NCBI RefSeq assembly: GCF_003286085.1
Contig: NW_020825294.1
Coordinates: 15,088,501 to 15,152,500, forward strand
Direction: 5' to 3'
Source of the DNA: Drosophila persimilis
Taxonomy: Eukaryota > Arthropoda > Insecta > Diptera > Drosophilidae
DNA length: 64,000 nt
The translations under genes and the position numbers were made by a program. Under the pieces are notes generated by a model, which was not told the origin of the DNA, did no database searches, and saw nothing but the letters and a program-made list of their open reading frames with translations. Position 1 is the first letter of the stretch, and every line of letters begins with the position of its first letter. Of this stretch, positions 32,063-42,059 are shown piece after piece.

Positions 32063-33259
32063 TTGTTAAATGAATGTTCCCTACTTCATGATCTTCGACT
32101 AGTTAAGCCGGTGCTTTTACCGGGTCCAGACGGGGTTCCAGGTTGTGTACTCAGGTACTGCGCCGAGGCTCTGTGTGGACCTTTGCTTAAACTATTCACC
32201 CTGTCCATTGATTCCTCTTACTTCCCCCCAATCTGGAAGGAATCGTTTGTAATTCCTCTCCATAAAAAAGATAGCAAGTCTGATGCAAAAAATTATAGAG
32301 GTATAGCAAAGCTATCCGCTATTCCCAAAATGTTTGAGAAGGTTTTAACTCCGCACTTGCAACATCTCTGCAAGTCACTTATATCTCCAACTCAGCATGG
32401 ATTTATAAGGCGGCGATCAACCACCACGAACTTGTTAGAGTTTACCTCTTTCATTATTAAAGGCTTTCAAGGTAACTTACAGACGGATGTTATTTACACC
32501 GACTTCAGTAAAGCATTCGACTCTGTAAACCATTCCCTTTTAGCACATAAACTTGACCTTTTAGAGTTTCCGCCCAACCTCCTGAGATGGATTTCGAGCT
32601 ATCTTTGTTCTAGGTCTCAAAGAGTCCTCTTCAAAAACTCCCTCTCTTTACTAGGAAAGGTTTCTTCGGGAGTACCACAGGGCAGCCATCTAGGCCCCTT
32701 ACTCTTCACACTCTTTATTTATGACTTGCCTTCAGTATTAACATACTCTCGAGTACTTATGTATGCGGATGATGTTAAACTCTGTGTCCAGTACAAGGAC
32801 ATTTCATTTCATTCTCGCTTGCAATCCGATCTCAATAGCTTCCAGTCATGGTGTAGTGCAAACTTGTTACACCTTAATGCCTCGAAATGCAAAGTTATGA
32901 CATTTCATCGTTCTAGCCCTTTGTTGGCTCCCTACACCCTATTTGGTGGTTCTCTTGAGATAATTACCCTGGTGGATGATCTGGGTGTTATGTTAGACCC
33001 CAAGTTAAGGTTTTCCGAACACATTTCTACCATGGTAAATAAGGCCATGGGCGTGCTTGGGTTTATAAAGAGGTGGTCAAAGGAATTTGACGATCCCTAT
33101 ATAACAAAGACTCTCTATACCTCGCTTGTTCGTCCGATCTCAGAATACGGCTCCTGTGTATGGTGCCCTCAGTACAAAGTACACCAGGACCGTATAGAAT
33201 CAGTACAGAAAAACTTTTTACTCTTTGCTCTGCGGGGCTTTAACTGGGCCACAACTTGA
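32063..33259 (+). CDS. CR1-1 copy 2 reverse transcriptase, long open frame (partial ORF2)
   Basis: A 398-codon uninterrupted RT: LPGPDGVPGCVLRYC, SFVIPLHKKDSKSDAKNYRG, QHGFIRRRSTTTNL, motif A VIYTDFSKAFDSVNH, FSSGV-type loop SSGVPQGSHLGPLLF, catalytic VLMYADDVKLC, then LDPKLRFSEHIS, MGVLGFIKRWS and EYGSCVWCPQYKVHQDRIESVQ. The natural ORF2 start is missing; the ATG at 32063 is internal. The end at 33259 results from a deletion, so the last helices are lost. It lies in a copy without endonuclease, so it is unlikely to act in cis. Its openness suggests recent insertion. Confidence 0.8.
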   Translation: MLNECSLLHDLRLVKPVLLPGPDGVPGCVLRYCAEALCGPLLKLFTLSIDSSYFPPIWKESFVIPLHKKDSKSDAKNYRGIAKLSAIPKMFEKVLTPHLQHLCKSLISPTQHGFIRRRSTTTNLLEFTSFIIKGFQGNLQTDVIYTDFSKAFDSVNHSLLAHKLDLLEFPPNLLRWISSYLCSRSQRVLFKNSLSLLGKVSSGVPQGSHLGPLLFTLFIYDLPSVLTYSRVLMYADDVKLCVQYKDISFHSRLQSDLNSFQSWCSANLLHLNASKCKVMTFHRSSPLLAPYTLFGGSLEIITLVDDLGVMLDPKLRFSEHISTMVNKAMGVLGFIKRWSKEFDDPYITKTLYTSLVRPISEYGSCVWCPQYKVHQDRIESVQKNFLLFALRGFNWATT

Positions 33260-33734
33260 TCAGGGGTGACATAGACAGCCCTGATCTGTTGAGCCGCATA
33301 AACTTCACGATTCCTATTAGACTGACTAGAAATTTTATACCGTTGTTCCTTCCACTTTGTAGATCGAATTATTCCTTGCATGAACCGTTTTGGGTCTTAT
33401 GCTCGGATTATAATTCCCTCTACCATATTATATCCAACACTAATTCTCTTCCTCTTATTAAATTATTAATCCTTACACACCTTTCTATTAATTAGTAACT
33501 GTAGTGGTATTTGTATTTTGATTGCATGTTTAGTTTCTTAGTAAGTTTAGTGCTAATTTTCCTCGAATGTTAGTCTAATAGCTATCTTTCTTGCATGTTC
33601 GCGTTTGGTTCGGCTACGCACCGCGCGTCATGCGGCAGCGCCCCTCGGTCGGTTGGGCGGGAGGAGGGCTGCGTTTTGCCTGGGATCCGCGCGTAACAGC
33701 CTTCTGCTGGTGTCACACGGGCCACTTGACGGTG

Positions 33735-33771
33735 CAGTAACTGCATCGCCTCTTGAAAGATGCAGTCATTG
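33735..33771 (+). promoter_or_regulatory. Conserved 3' hairpin of CR1-1
   Basis: CAGTAACTGCATC (33735-33747) pairs with GATGCAGTCATTG (33759-33771) across an 11-base loop. It lies 15 bases before the element end. The same pair is at 63583-63619 and, changed, in the minus-strand copies. A terminal stem-loop is the expected recognition site for the element RT, by inference. Confidence 0.5.
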
Positions 33772-33786
33772 CATGTCAACGTCCAA

Positions 33787-33959
33787 AAATATATAAAAAC
33801 GTATACCCCCTTCCCTACCGCCAAATCTGTTGCATCCACAATATTAAAGATATGCATGAATTGAAGATATTGAATGAATGCATTGTTCCAATCATCTTGG
33901 TCTGAATTATGTAGCTAATTATGTAGTATTACATCGTAGTAATTACATCACATTACATT
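33787..33959 (+). other. No recognisable feature
   Basis: AT-rich, with ATTACATCGTAGTAATTACATCACATTACATTGTAGTAATTA, a short internal repeat of TACAT(T/C)GTAGTAATTA, at 33928-33970. Probably a flank of the Helitron relic. Confidence 0.35.
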
Positions 33960-34460
33960 GTAGTAATTATGATGAGCTCGTCTTTTGACAAAGCTTGAGA
34001 AATTCTGAGGAAATGAAATCAATCCGCTCGATTCATCGACTCAGAAATCTTCAGCAGATGTATAATTTTGCAATGCAACTCTCATTTTTGTTGTCAACTG
34101 AAGTTTCTTCACATAGATTCGATGATTTTAGGCATGCGTTTATTTTATTGGTAGGCGTTGATCTTGTAATGTGTGTTTAGCGAAAATAGCAAGACAGTAG
34201 AATCATAGTGCCTGCAAAATATCTCGAGTTATTGCGTAGATCTTTTAATGCGCAGTTAACTGCTTTTGACTGCGCCATTATGCATTCGTCGCAGTTTATG
34301 ATTTTCGATGCTGACAAAACTATTGCCACTGCGGAGTTTTTTGCAATATTATAAATAGGGTCTTGAATATTTTAAAGATTTAACGGCAGTTTTAATGTCG
34401 TATCCCAATGTGTATCGTTTTCTAGTAAATTGAGTTCTTCACATGCTGCACGATCTTGGA
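33960..34460 (-). pseudogene. Helitron helicase (PIF1-like) relic, C-terminal part of Rep-Hel
   Basis: The minus-strand translation from 34460 downward reads AACEELNLLENDTHWDTTL, then IINCDECIMAQSKAV (Walker B with D-E), LKDLRNNSRYFAGTMILLS, and NKINACLKSS. These are the successive blocks of the PIF1-type helicase of Helitron Rep-Hel proteins, where the fourth block follows a G-D-F-R-Q-x-L-P motif here altered to CYFR-stop. In-frame stops at about 34373, 34176 and 34050. The upstream half is at 35272-35791. Confidence 0.75.
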
Positions 34461-35271
34461 CGTATCTTTCCATAACTGCATCTTTTAAGATGCGATGCAC
34501 TTACTGCACCATCAAGTGACCCGTGTGACGCGCCGGTCCCAGGCAAAGCGCAGCCCTCCTCCCGGCCAACCGACCGAGGGGCGCAAGTATTAACTTGCTA
34601 AGAAAACTAAGCATGCATTTTAAGTACAAATACCACTATAATTAATTATAACGAGAAAGGTATGTGAGTATTAGTAAATTAATAAGAGGAAGGGAATTAG
34701 TGGTGGATATAATGTGGTAGACGGAATTATAATCCGAGCATAAGACCCTAAAAGGCTTATGCAAGGAATAATTCGATCTAAAAAGTGGAAGGGACAACAA
34801 TATATATTTTCTAATGAATCTAATAGAAATTACGACGTTTATGCGACACCCTTGATCAAGTTGGCAGATGGCATGTTTACTAATAGCAGTCTACTAGAGT
34901 AAGATGGCATCCCAGTTAAGGCTCCGCAGAGCAAAGAGTAAAAAGTTTTTCTGGACTGATTCTATATGGTCCTGGTGTATTTTGTACTGAGGGCCGTACA
35001 GAGGAGCCGTAATCTATGATCGAACGAACTAGCGAGGTATAGAGAGTCTTCGTTATGGTCGTCAAATACCTTGTACTGAAAGTTATTGAGATCGGATTTC
35101 AAGCGAGAATGAAGTGAAATGTCATTCGCATCCGAATACGAGAGTATTTTAACTCCGAAGGCAAGTCATTAATAAATAGTGTAAAGGCTCTTACATATAT
35201 GGCTTAGATGGCTGCCCTGTAGTACACCCGAAGAAACCTTGACTGGTGAAAAGAGGGATTTTTTAATATGT
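34461..35271 (-). mobile_element. CR1-1 fragment nested in the Helitron
   Basis: The minus-strand RT begins at about 35271 (AAAAAATCCCTCTTTTC, equal to the codons before SSGVPQGSH) and runs through eroded RT to the 3' UTR. It ends GGACG/CCAAG at about 34461, with TGCATC/GATGCA of the 3' hairpin at 34480-34500. It is 5'-truncated, as usual for target-primed insertions. It contains many small deletions and stops, so it is older than copies 2 and 3. No target duplication is obvious. Confidence 0.75.
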
Positions 35272-35791
35272 TGGGAATATTGTTCCATTCACAGTGCGTA
35301 GTGACTCAAATTACGTTGACCCACGCACATTAACCAGCAAAAACCGCAAAATATAAGCTGTAGAAGCAAATGTATACATACGACCAAGACCATCAGTAGA
35401 ACGCACATTCGGATAACCAGGAACTGCATCGCCATACTTTCGTCGTTTAAATATCTTCGATGCAGCATTCCAAGTGTAATAGCGTGACATCTCCGAGTAA
35501 AGCGATAGTTCGACCGTTATCGTCGGGTTATCTGCGCCGATGCAGTGGATAACCGTCGTTCCCAGTGAAGGTCTCCGCCATTAATCTCTGCGGATATCGT
35601 TTGGAAAACTGGTCGTCGACCAAGCTAGATGATTGGGGATTGATGACGCCTCTCGGTCTGTGAATCATATTTGCAATTACGCCATCATGTAGGTCTAGAT
35701 CGGCTTCGTAATCAGGAATATCAGTACATGTGAGTATCGAGTATCTCCAAAGACGCGTCTTGAACACTTTAGTTCGTCAAGGACCTCATTT
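35272..35791 (-). pseudogene. Helitron Rep-Hel relic, region between Rep and helicase
   Basis: The minus-strand frame at 35528-35767 has CTDIPDYEADLDLHDGVIAN, MIHRPRG, KRYPQRLMAETFTGNDGYPLHRRR. It continues in another frame with RYYTWNAASKIFKRRKYGDA, PNVRSTDGLGRMY and ESLRTVNGTIFPTY. This is the order in Helitron proteins after the Rep HUH domain and before the helicase. The text stops at FPTY and resumes after the CR1-1 insert with AACEELNLL, so the two halves were one gene. The HUH motifs themselves are not found. Confidence 0.8.
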
Positions 35792-36370
35792 TATACCCGA
35801 TACTCAAAATGAGTATATGGGTATATTAGATTTGTGGTTAAAGTGGATGTGTGTAATCTTCAGAAGGAAGCTTTTTCGACCCCATAAAGTGTATATATTT
35901 TTGATCAGCATCAATAGATGAGTCGATTGAGCCATGTCTGTCTGTCTGTCCGTCCGTCCGTCCGTCCCTATGAGCGCCTAGTGCTCAGAGACTATAAGAA
36001 CTATAGCAACGATATTTTGTATCCAGACTTCTGTGATATGTCACTGTTACAAGTGTATTTCAAAACTTCGCCCCGCCCCCACAACGGACGAAAATCTGTG
36101 GCATCCACAATTTCAAAGAGACGAGAAAGCCAAAAACGCAAAATCGTAAAGAATGACCATACCTTCTAGACTGCAAAATCGGAACCTGATCGTATTAATA
36201 TTATAGTCCGAATGAAGAAAACAATTTCATTCTTTCTGGCTCTATCTCCCTCTAACACACACGTTTCATGGTCGACCTTGCCTATTGCTAAAAGTGAGCG
36301 CAAGAGCAACCAAATTTGGTATCCAAACTTCTGTTAGATCTCACTGTTACAAAATTCTTCCGTTTTCCAA
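35792..36370 (+). mobile_element. DINE-1-like element copy D
   Basis: It starts TATACCCGATACTCAAAATGAG at 35792, has CCCCATAAAGTGTATATATT, the GTCTGTCCGTCCGTCCGTCC block (35937-35967), and the CGCCCCGCCCCCACAACGG core. The distal part becomes hard to follow after 36370. It begins directly where the Helitron relic ends, so it probably inserted into that gene. Non-coding. Confidence 0.8.
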
Positions 36371-36640
36371 GCAGCGATACCAAAAGTTTGAGAGAGAAAA
36401 ACCATGCGGCAATCATCGTCTCCGATACCAATTCTGGCGCGTACGAACAAATTCGTATCGGGTAAAGAAGAAAAGCTACGGGCCTTGCCATTCAAAATGT
36501 TCTAGCTCGTTTTCGATACAGTATTGTGATCCATAACACCCTAACTCCTTCGTTGCAAAGATTTGAGCAAGGAGTAACACAATAAATCATAAACTTTGCG
36601 TATAAAAACGTAATATTTCCCAGTCGGTAAGCTTGGGCAA
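36371..36640 (+). other. No recognisable feature
   Basis: A moderately AT-rich stretch between DINE-1 copy D and the BEL-B2 LTR. It could be the eroded 3' part of DINE-1 or Helitron sequence; no motif supports either. Confidence 0.35.
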
Positions 36641-36938
36641 CAAATTTATAATTATAATTATTAAATTATTAATTAAAATCGCCGAAAACTTTGGGTGGCT
36701 GTAATTTAATTATGTGTATTTGGCGGGGCGAAAATTATTGCGCTCGATCTGTTTCAATATTAAAGATAGACTATATTTCCTTCACAATTAAATTTCTTAT
36801 TTTAGCTAATCTACGGTAGCAAGAGCGAGAGAGCGAGCTTTAATTGCGCTCCCGCTTTGCCCTAGCCTAACTGAAACTAGACTTCATAATTACGATAAAA
36901 ATAAACAATTCAAGCGATTAGATGAAGGTCACGAAACA
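36641..36938 (-). repeat. BEL-B2 3' LTR
   Basis: On the minus strand it starts TGTTTCGTGACCTTCATCTAATCG at 36938, matching TGTTGCGTGACC at 41764. It shares GCTCGCTCTCT, GATCGAGCG and CAGCCACCCAAAG blocks with the 5' LTR. The far end near 36641 is AT-rich and less certain. Confidence 0.75.
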
Positions 36939-38126
36939 CCGGCCTCGTTGAAAGCCTGCACGGCTTCAACACATTGGCAGCGGCGGAAGCTTGTGTATGG
37001 TCCGCCGAAAAACCGCTCCAGTGCTAGTTCTTATTTCGACCACCCGGACCATGGCGTCCTATCCTTCGTGCTTGGCGATGACCCTCCCCACGAGCCACTC
37101 CTGAGGCGGCAGATTGTCCTTGGCCACGATGACCAGGTCTCCTTCCTCGAGGTTCGGTTGCCGCTGGTGCCATTTGCCCCGAATTCGCAACCCCAGCACA
37201 TACTCGCGGGACCATAGCTACCAAAACACTTGCCTGACTGACGAGACAAGTCACCATCGCCGCAAGCAACTGAGATTCTCCTGGTACGGAGCCCACAGTG
37301 CTGTGGGGGCGATAAGCGACCCGCCTGTTAGCAGGTGCCTTGGTGTAAGGGCCTGGCCGTCGCTTGGATCTTGGCTGATGGCTCCCAGCGGCCTCGAGTT
37401 CATTATTGCCTCGATACCGACAAGGACTGTGGCGAGCTCTTCGGCGGTTAGGAGCGCGCTGCCTACCGCCCGTAGGAGTAGGCTCCTGGCAGCTTTTCAC
37501 CTGTTCGCGGCGGTATGTACGTTCCCTTGCTCCCTGAGCCTAATCCGCAGATCGCTGAGGTGGCGGCTCGCTCTGACAAAGTTCGTCCCGCTGTCGGAAT
37601 AGACGACTTGGGTATATCCTCGGCGCCCGACGAACCTTTGGAAAGCCAATAAAAAAACTATCAGAGGTTAGATGAAGCTATTTGTATGTGAACCGCCTTG
37701 GACGCAAAACAAACAAAAAGCGCAATGTATGACTTGTTTGGGGGCCTTCCGCGAGTTTTCAATGTCCTGTGCACTGGTCCACAAAAATCAACCCCGTGAA
37801 TTGAAAATGGGCGGAGAGCACGGAATCGATCTGTGGGTAAATTCTCCATAATTTGCGTCAACAATCGAGGTTTGCATTTAAAACAGCGCATACACGATCG
37901 AACTGTCTGACGCAGAAGTGGTCAGTCCAACCGCAGTCTTCCTCTTTTCCAGTTGAAGATCTTCGAGAGGTTCGAAATAAGCGTTCTTGGGCCAGTTTTC
38001 TGCTTCCTCTTTCAGAAATGATGGTCCCTCGAACCAAATTGACAACGATTTCGTCGACGTCAGAACCTCTTGAGACAATATCTGCTGGGTTCTGTTTCGT
38101 GGGTACATGACGCCACGTAGCATCAT
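36939..38126 (-). pseudogene. BEL-B2 pol: integrase (internally deleted)
   Basis: Traces run from RNase H end NPADIVSRGSDVDEI (38060) to MRCFKCKPRLLTQIMENLP and FSIHGVDFCGPVH at 37661-37891 (core Asp), KAVHIQIAS, then a broken stretch with SDSGTNFV codons near 37590. The C-terminal tail LEEGDLVIVAKDNLPP lies near 37110-37160. The codons between the RNase H end and the zinc region are deleted relative to BEL-B1. Several frames, several stops. Confidence 0.7.
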
Positions 38127-38782
38127 CTGACCACTCTTGAATAACAGCCACTCTATTCCAAACGAAAGTCGACAACGACGATGGATGAGACGAAATCCAA
38201 TGAATAGTTACCTCTGAATCCGACCAATAAACGACTCGTTCAATGGGTACGTTTAATAACGGCTTGATTCTGTGACAGAGATCTGCGAGAAGGTGAGCGG
38301 CACATAACTCAAGCCTTGGGGGCGTTTTAGTCTTGAGCGGCGCTACTTTGGATTTAGAAGTCAACAATGATATTTTTAAACCTTCTGCAGTTCTGCTACG
38401 TATATAGACGCACGCTCCATACGCTCTCATGGAGGCGTCAGCAAAGGCATGAATTGAACCGGTGACATCGGACCGGAATACAGATATGGATATGTCTTCC
38501 AATTGAGATAGTGTATTTTTCAACCTAGCGGGAGCTCCTGCAATATGTCTTTGATGTCACCGATAGTATGTTCCGTATTGTCACTCTGAGACCCATACCT
38601 GAATTGTCAATTTTGAACGTAAAGGAATCGTCAGTAGGTAACCATGAGATTTGTAACGCCTTTGTCGACTCTGAATCCGAAATTGTTATGGGTTTGGCTG
38701 TGCTCTCAGATGCGGTGATCTCGGGTGAGTTTGAAAACCACTTAGTCAACTCAAACCCTGCGGCCTGAAGAACTTGAGACAC
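38127..38782 (-). pseudogene. BEL-B2 pol: RNase H and connection
   Basis: The frame at 37858-38523 includes HAFADASMRAYGACVYIRSR, SLLTSKSKVAPLK, LELCAAHLLADL, VVYWSDSEVTIHWI and VWNRVAVIQEWSDDATWRHVP, a nearly continuous BEL RNase H with Asp, Glu and Asp visible. The frame at 38525-38782 (GFELTKWFSN, KALQISWLPTDDSF) is the connection from the RT. A frameshift and deletion join them near 38524. Confidence 0.75.
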
Positions 38783-39390
38783 TTTGGACTTAATTTCCCC
38801 TAGCTCCTCTACTCATGCAGCACCAGTCATCAACTCATCGACGTAAAAGTCGGACCCAATAACGATAGCAGCTCTGGGGAATGAGAGCTTCGCAGACTCA
38901 CTCAACCTTTTCAAACACCGGATGGCTAAGAATGGGGCTGGTCCAGTCCCATATATTACAGTGTTGAGCTTGTATAATCTCAAGGATTCAGAAGGGTCTC
39001 TTCTCCACACTATGAGCTGAAACTAACGATCCGCTTCGTTCACCATCACGATACATCTTTTTAACATCGGCGGTCGCTGCAAACCTGTGCAGACGAAATC
39101 GGAGCATTGTCGAGTATAATTCCTCTTGAATGGTATAGGTCCCACCATCAGAATATCATTCAAGGAGAACGTCTTGGACGAAGCATCGAACACGACTCGG
39201 AGCTTGGTAGACGTACTTTGGGGCCTCAGAACATACTGATGAGCATACGTAGTGCGGAGTAGAAGGAATCGTAGTGTCAGTAGGAGACATATGACCTAAG
39301 GAGAGGTACTCTTCCATGAATTCCAAGTACATTTTCTTCAACTCAGAGTCACGATGCAATCGTCTTTCAAGCGACAAAAACCGCCGTTTA
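38783..39390 (-). pseudogene. BEL-B2 pol: reverse transcriptase
   Basis: Pieces are SLERRLHRDSELKKMYL and CSEAPKYVYQAPSRVRCF (39156-39377), then the palm with GPAPFLAIRCLKRLSESAKL and SDFYVDELMTGAA (38813-39010), where the second catalytic Asp of V-D-D is replaced by Glu. Motif A (TADVKKMYRD) is recognisable near 39060 in another frame. Multiple frameshifts. Confidence 0.7.
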
Positions 39391-40564
39391 GCAACCCCAA
39401 AGGAGTTCTAAACAATTTGGATCTGACTTAAACGGGAGCCTTACTTCGAACCGAGCTGATGATAGTACCTGAGTCGGCTTACAATAGTGTTCTTCACATA
39501 GCTTGTGCTCAGGTGTGGCAATTTTCTTGGTAGATGGCATTTCTTCCAGTGACCAAAACTTTTTCAAGGTCCTATCGATGGATACTAGCAACTCTTCACT
39601 GCAACTCAAACTGTTTGTAATTTGAGGAGCAGAACTCTTGGAAACATATTTTCCCGACACAACCCAACCAAGAAGGGTTTTCTGAAGAGTTGGAAAGTCA
39701 GGACCTTGTTTAATTTGACCAACAGCTAATAATTCAAAGAACGATTCTGCTCCAATTAACATATCTATTCTTTGTGGCTTGTAGAAATAAGGGTCTGCCA
39801 GTGGTAGGTTCTCTCGGATTCGCCAGTCAGTCACATTCACTGACTGGTCAGGGTGATAACCTGAAATTGATTTCAGGATCCAAAAATCAAAGCAGAACTC
39901 ACTACCATTTATTCGCGACTTCACCACTGTGTGTATTTTATTCTTTACTTGAGAATTAGATTCACCAATTCCAAGCAAGTTAATACAGGACTCCTCTCTA
40001 CGGATCTGTAAGCAATTAGCGAGGTCCTCGGTAATGAAATTTGTTTGAGATCCAGAGTCGAGCAGAGCTCTGGCCAGAATGTGTTCATCGCTCTTAGTTT
40101 GGACGCTTACAATCGACGTAGCCAGAATTACCCTGTCCAACGCTGTCGCATGCAGAACATGTGACGTGGAAGGTTGATTCTGATTTGATGGAGGAGAAGG
40201 ACTCTCTTGGGGTGGTGGCAACGCGAGACACTGTGTATCGATGCAATAATGTATAATGTGAGCGGCTACACACTCGACATTTATTGGCTTTGCATTTTAC
40301 AACAGCGTGGCTTTTTCGCAGACAGTTTATGCATAAGGATGCTGACTTGGCAAACTCAAACCTTTGCATCACCGAGAGACGCGAAAATGGAGGGAAATTT
40401 GACACTACATGGTCTCCTGAATTGCAGTAGCTACAAGTTCGCTGAGTTCTACTGTTGGTGGAAGTGGAAGAACAAGCAAATGAACTGCTATTATGTTGCT
40501 TGACTTTGTCCTGCCTTGGCTTCGTCGATTCTTCAGCAGACAGATGCTGGTATCGACGATTCAA
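39388..40564 (-). pseudogene. BEL-B2 gag zinc knuckles and protease
   Basis: The frame at 40094-40564 has CSYCNSGDHVVSNF, CINCLRKSHAVVKCKANKC and VCSRSHYTLLH (knuckles; the first has lost its last Cys). The frame at 39388-40221 (277 codons) has RALLDSGSQTNFITEDLANC (protease, D-S-G), LNLLGIGESNSQ-like codons, WRIRENLPLADP, IDMLIGAESF and TLLGWVVSG, then RFEVRLPFKSD at the RT start. About 80 % similar by eye to BEL-B1. A frameshift near 40200. Confidence 0.75.
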
Positions 40565-40608
40565 GACTTTCTCAAAGTCTCAAAACGAGATGAATAAGCA
40601 TTGCATTC

Positions 40609-40977
40609 TGTTTGTAGGAGGGCGGATCACCGGAGCGGGTTTCCAGCGACGAGTGGGAAAATATCCAAATGAAGAAGTCAGAGTGTTTCCAATAAATATG
40701 TTCCATGTATTTATGTATATATGTAGATCGTAGGTGCGCGTATGTGCACGACGGCAGCTTATAGCGGGGTGGGAAACGTAACTCCTTGTAGCTTACATGC
40801 TAAGACTACCGTGAGCGTCGTGTGGATCGTAGGAGCGCACCGAACCGACAGCTCGAGAGCGAGGCAGAGGGCTATGTAACTGGCTGTTAACTGAGCGCGG
40901 CACCCAGCAGCGATAACAGGCTGTTAGCCTGGCGTGCTAACAGCTCGGTTGCCCTGTTACAGCTTCTGCTCTGAACA
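40609..40977 (-). mobile_element. Solo LTR (369 bp) inserted in BEL-B2 gag
   Basis: It begins TGTTCAGAGCAG (minus strand, 40977) and ends CTACAAACA at 40609. It is flanked by identical CATTC on both sides (40604-40608 and 40978-40982). Removing it and one CATTC restores the gag reading around I-S-N-A-M-L-I-H, which matches BEL-B1. TG...CA ends and a 5-bp duplication point to a BEL/Pao or similar LTR family, orientation inferred. No other copy is in the window. Confidence 0.8.
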
Positions 40978-40982
40978 CATTC

Positions 40983-41150
40983 GAAATTTTTGTATCGTCT
41001 CCGATCGACAGTAACGATCCGTAAATCGACGAAACAGTATCGATTATCGACATATAACTTTTGCGTCCAAATAGCGGTTCACATATGTCTGTATGTGTCG
41101 ATTTGTATGTATTTATGTGTATTTTGCTATATTTATAAGAAATCATTAAT
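40983..41150 (-). pseudogene. BEL-B2 gag fragment upstream of the solo LTR
   Basis: The minus-strand frame reads IDTVSSIYGSLLSIGDDTKISN, equal to BEL-B1 gag near 6900-6960. It is preceded by leader-like AT-rich codons, so the capsid part of gag is deleted. Confidence 0.7.
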
Positions 41151-41469
41151 AAATTCCATGCAATCTAGCTCCACTATGTATCATACGTCTGTGCCTTGAA
41201 TTGAAATCGATGTGCAAATACCTCTGATTCCTCTTTTGGATTGCTACTTGCTACTACTCCAATTGCTACTTTCCTGGCTTTATCGCAGGGCATCCCTCGG
41301 CGGTAGCAGAAATTTGCACAAAAATTAATATTGGCGCGACCGACGCGATGATTATGCAAATGGATTGGTAGGACACAAACACCACGACGCGGGCAACGAT
41401 TGTGTTTGCATATACTGCAATTTCTTGTGTTACTGTCACACTTTGTTGTTGCCTACAATTAACTTTACA

Positions 41470-41487
41470 GTCCATCCGGGGGCGCCT
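41470..41487 (-). promoter_or_regulatory. BEL-B2 tRNA primer-binding site
   Basis: AGGCGCCCCCGGATGGAC directly follows the 5' LTR end. It is 16/18 like BEL-B1. Confidence 0.65.
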
Positions 41488-41764
41488 TGAAAAATTAGAA
41501 GAGTTTTTCTAAATGAAGATCACCGAGAACTTTGGGTGGCTGTAATTTAATTATTTATAGGCGGGGCGAAATTGAATACGCTCGATCTCCTTCAATATTA
41601 GCAAACAACTATATTTTCTTCACAATTCAAATCTCTGACTCTAGCTAACCTACGGTGGCAAAGCGGGACGAAATCGCCAAGAGCAAGAGAGCGAGCTTTT
41701 ATTGCGCTCCCGATAAAAATAAACAATTCAAGTAGTATGACGATTAGATGAAGGTCACGCAACA
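41488..41764 (-). repeat. BEL-B2 5' LTR
   Basis: A 277-bp repeat from TGTTGCGTGACCTTCATC (41764) to ...TTTTTCA (41488). It contains GCGCAATAAAAGCTCGCTC (possible AATAAA signal) and shares its full plan with 36641-36938, differing by indels such as AGTAGTATGA near 41735. Confidence 0.8.
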
Positions 41765-42059
41765 GACGGATTGATAGCTGTATTCATAAACTTACAAAGC
41801 TTTTAATCTACAGTGGCGAGCACGTGTGGATACATGTTTATCACTTTTCACTTTAAGCGCCTGTAAAGTCTTTAAAAATCAATCAATCCTTGTGATTTTT
41901 TTTTTAAAGATTCATTAATTTATTGAGAATGAGAAAAGACAACAATTTCAATTCAAAGATATCCTTTTCCTCAAGAGATTTTAATTTGTTCAAAAAATTA
42001 GCATGTATCAACTTTTGCACGTTTCAAATTTTTTTACTTTAATAATTTTTTAAAAATAT

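Larger units (their letters stand above)
31462..33786 (+). mobile_element. CR1-1 copy 2: both ends present, ORF1 and endonuclease deleted
   Basis: The 5' leader (GTTCTCTTTCG..., 31470-31970) is joined near 31980 directly to the RT region (CTATTCTGAGGAAACCTACTCTGG), skipping ORF1 and the whole endonuclease. It then continues to the 3' end CATGTCAACGTCCAAA at 33786. The last 500 bp are nearly identical to copy 3 (63090-63635). A 110-bp deletion at about 33248 truncates the RT C-terminus. Confidence 0.85.
36641..41764 (-). mobile_element. BEL-B2: BEL/Pao element related to BEL-B1
   Basis: A minus-strand element with a 277-bp 5' LTR (41488-41764), primer site, leader, partial gag, zinc knuckles, protease, RT, RNase H, partial integrase and a 3' LTR (36641-36938). 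It shares family-specific words with BEL-B1 throughout. Large deletions remove most of gag and part of integrase. A solo LTR of another element (40609-40977) sits in gag. Not active. Confidence 0.85.
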
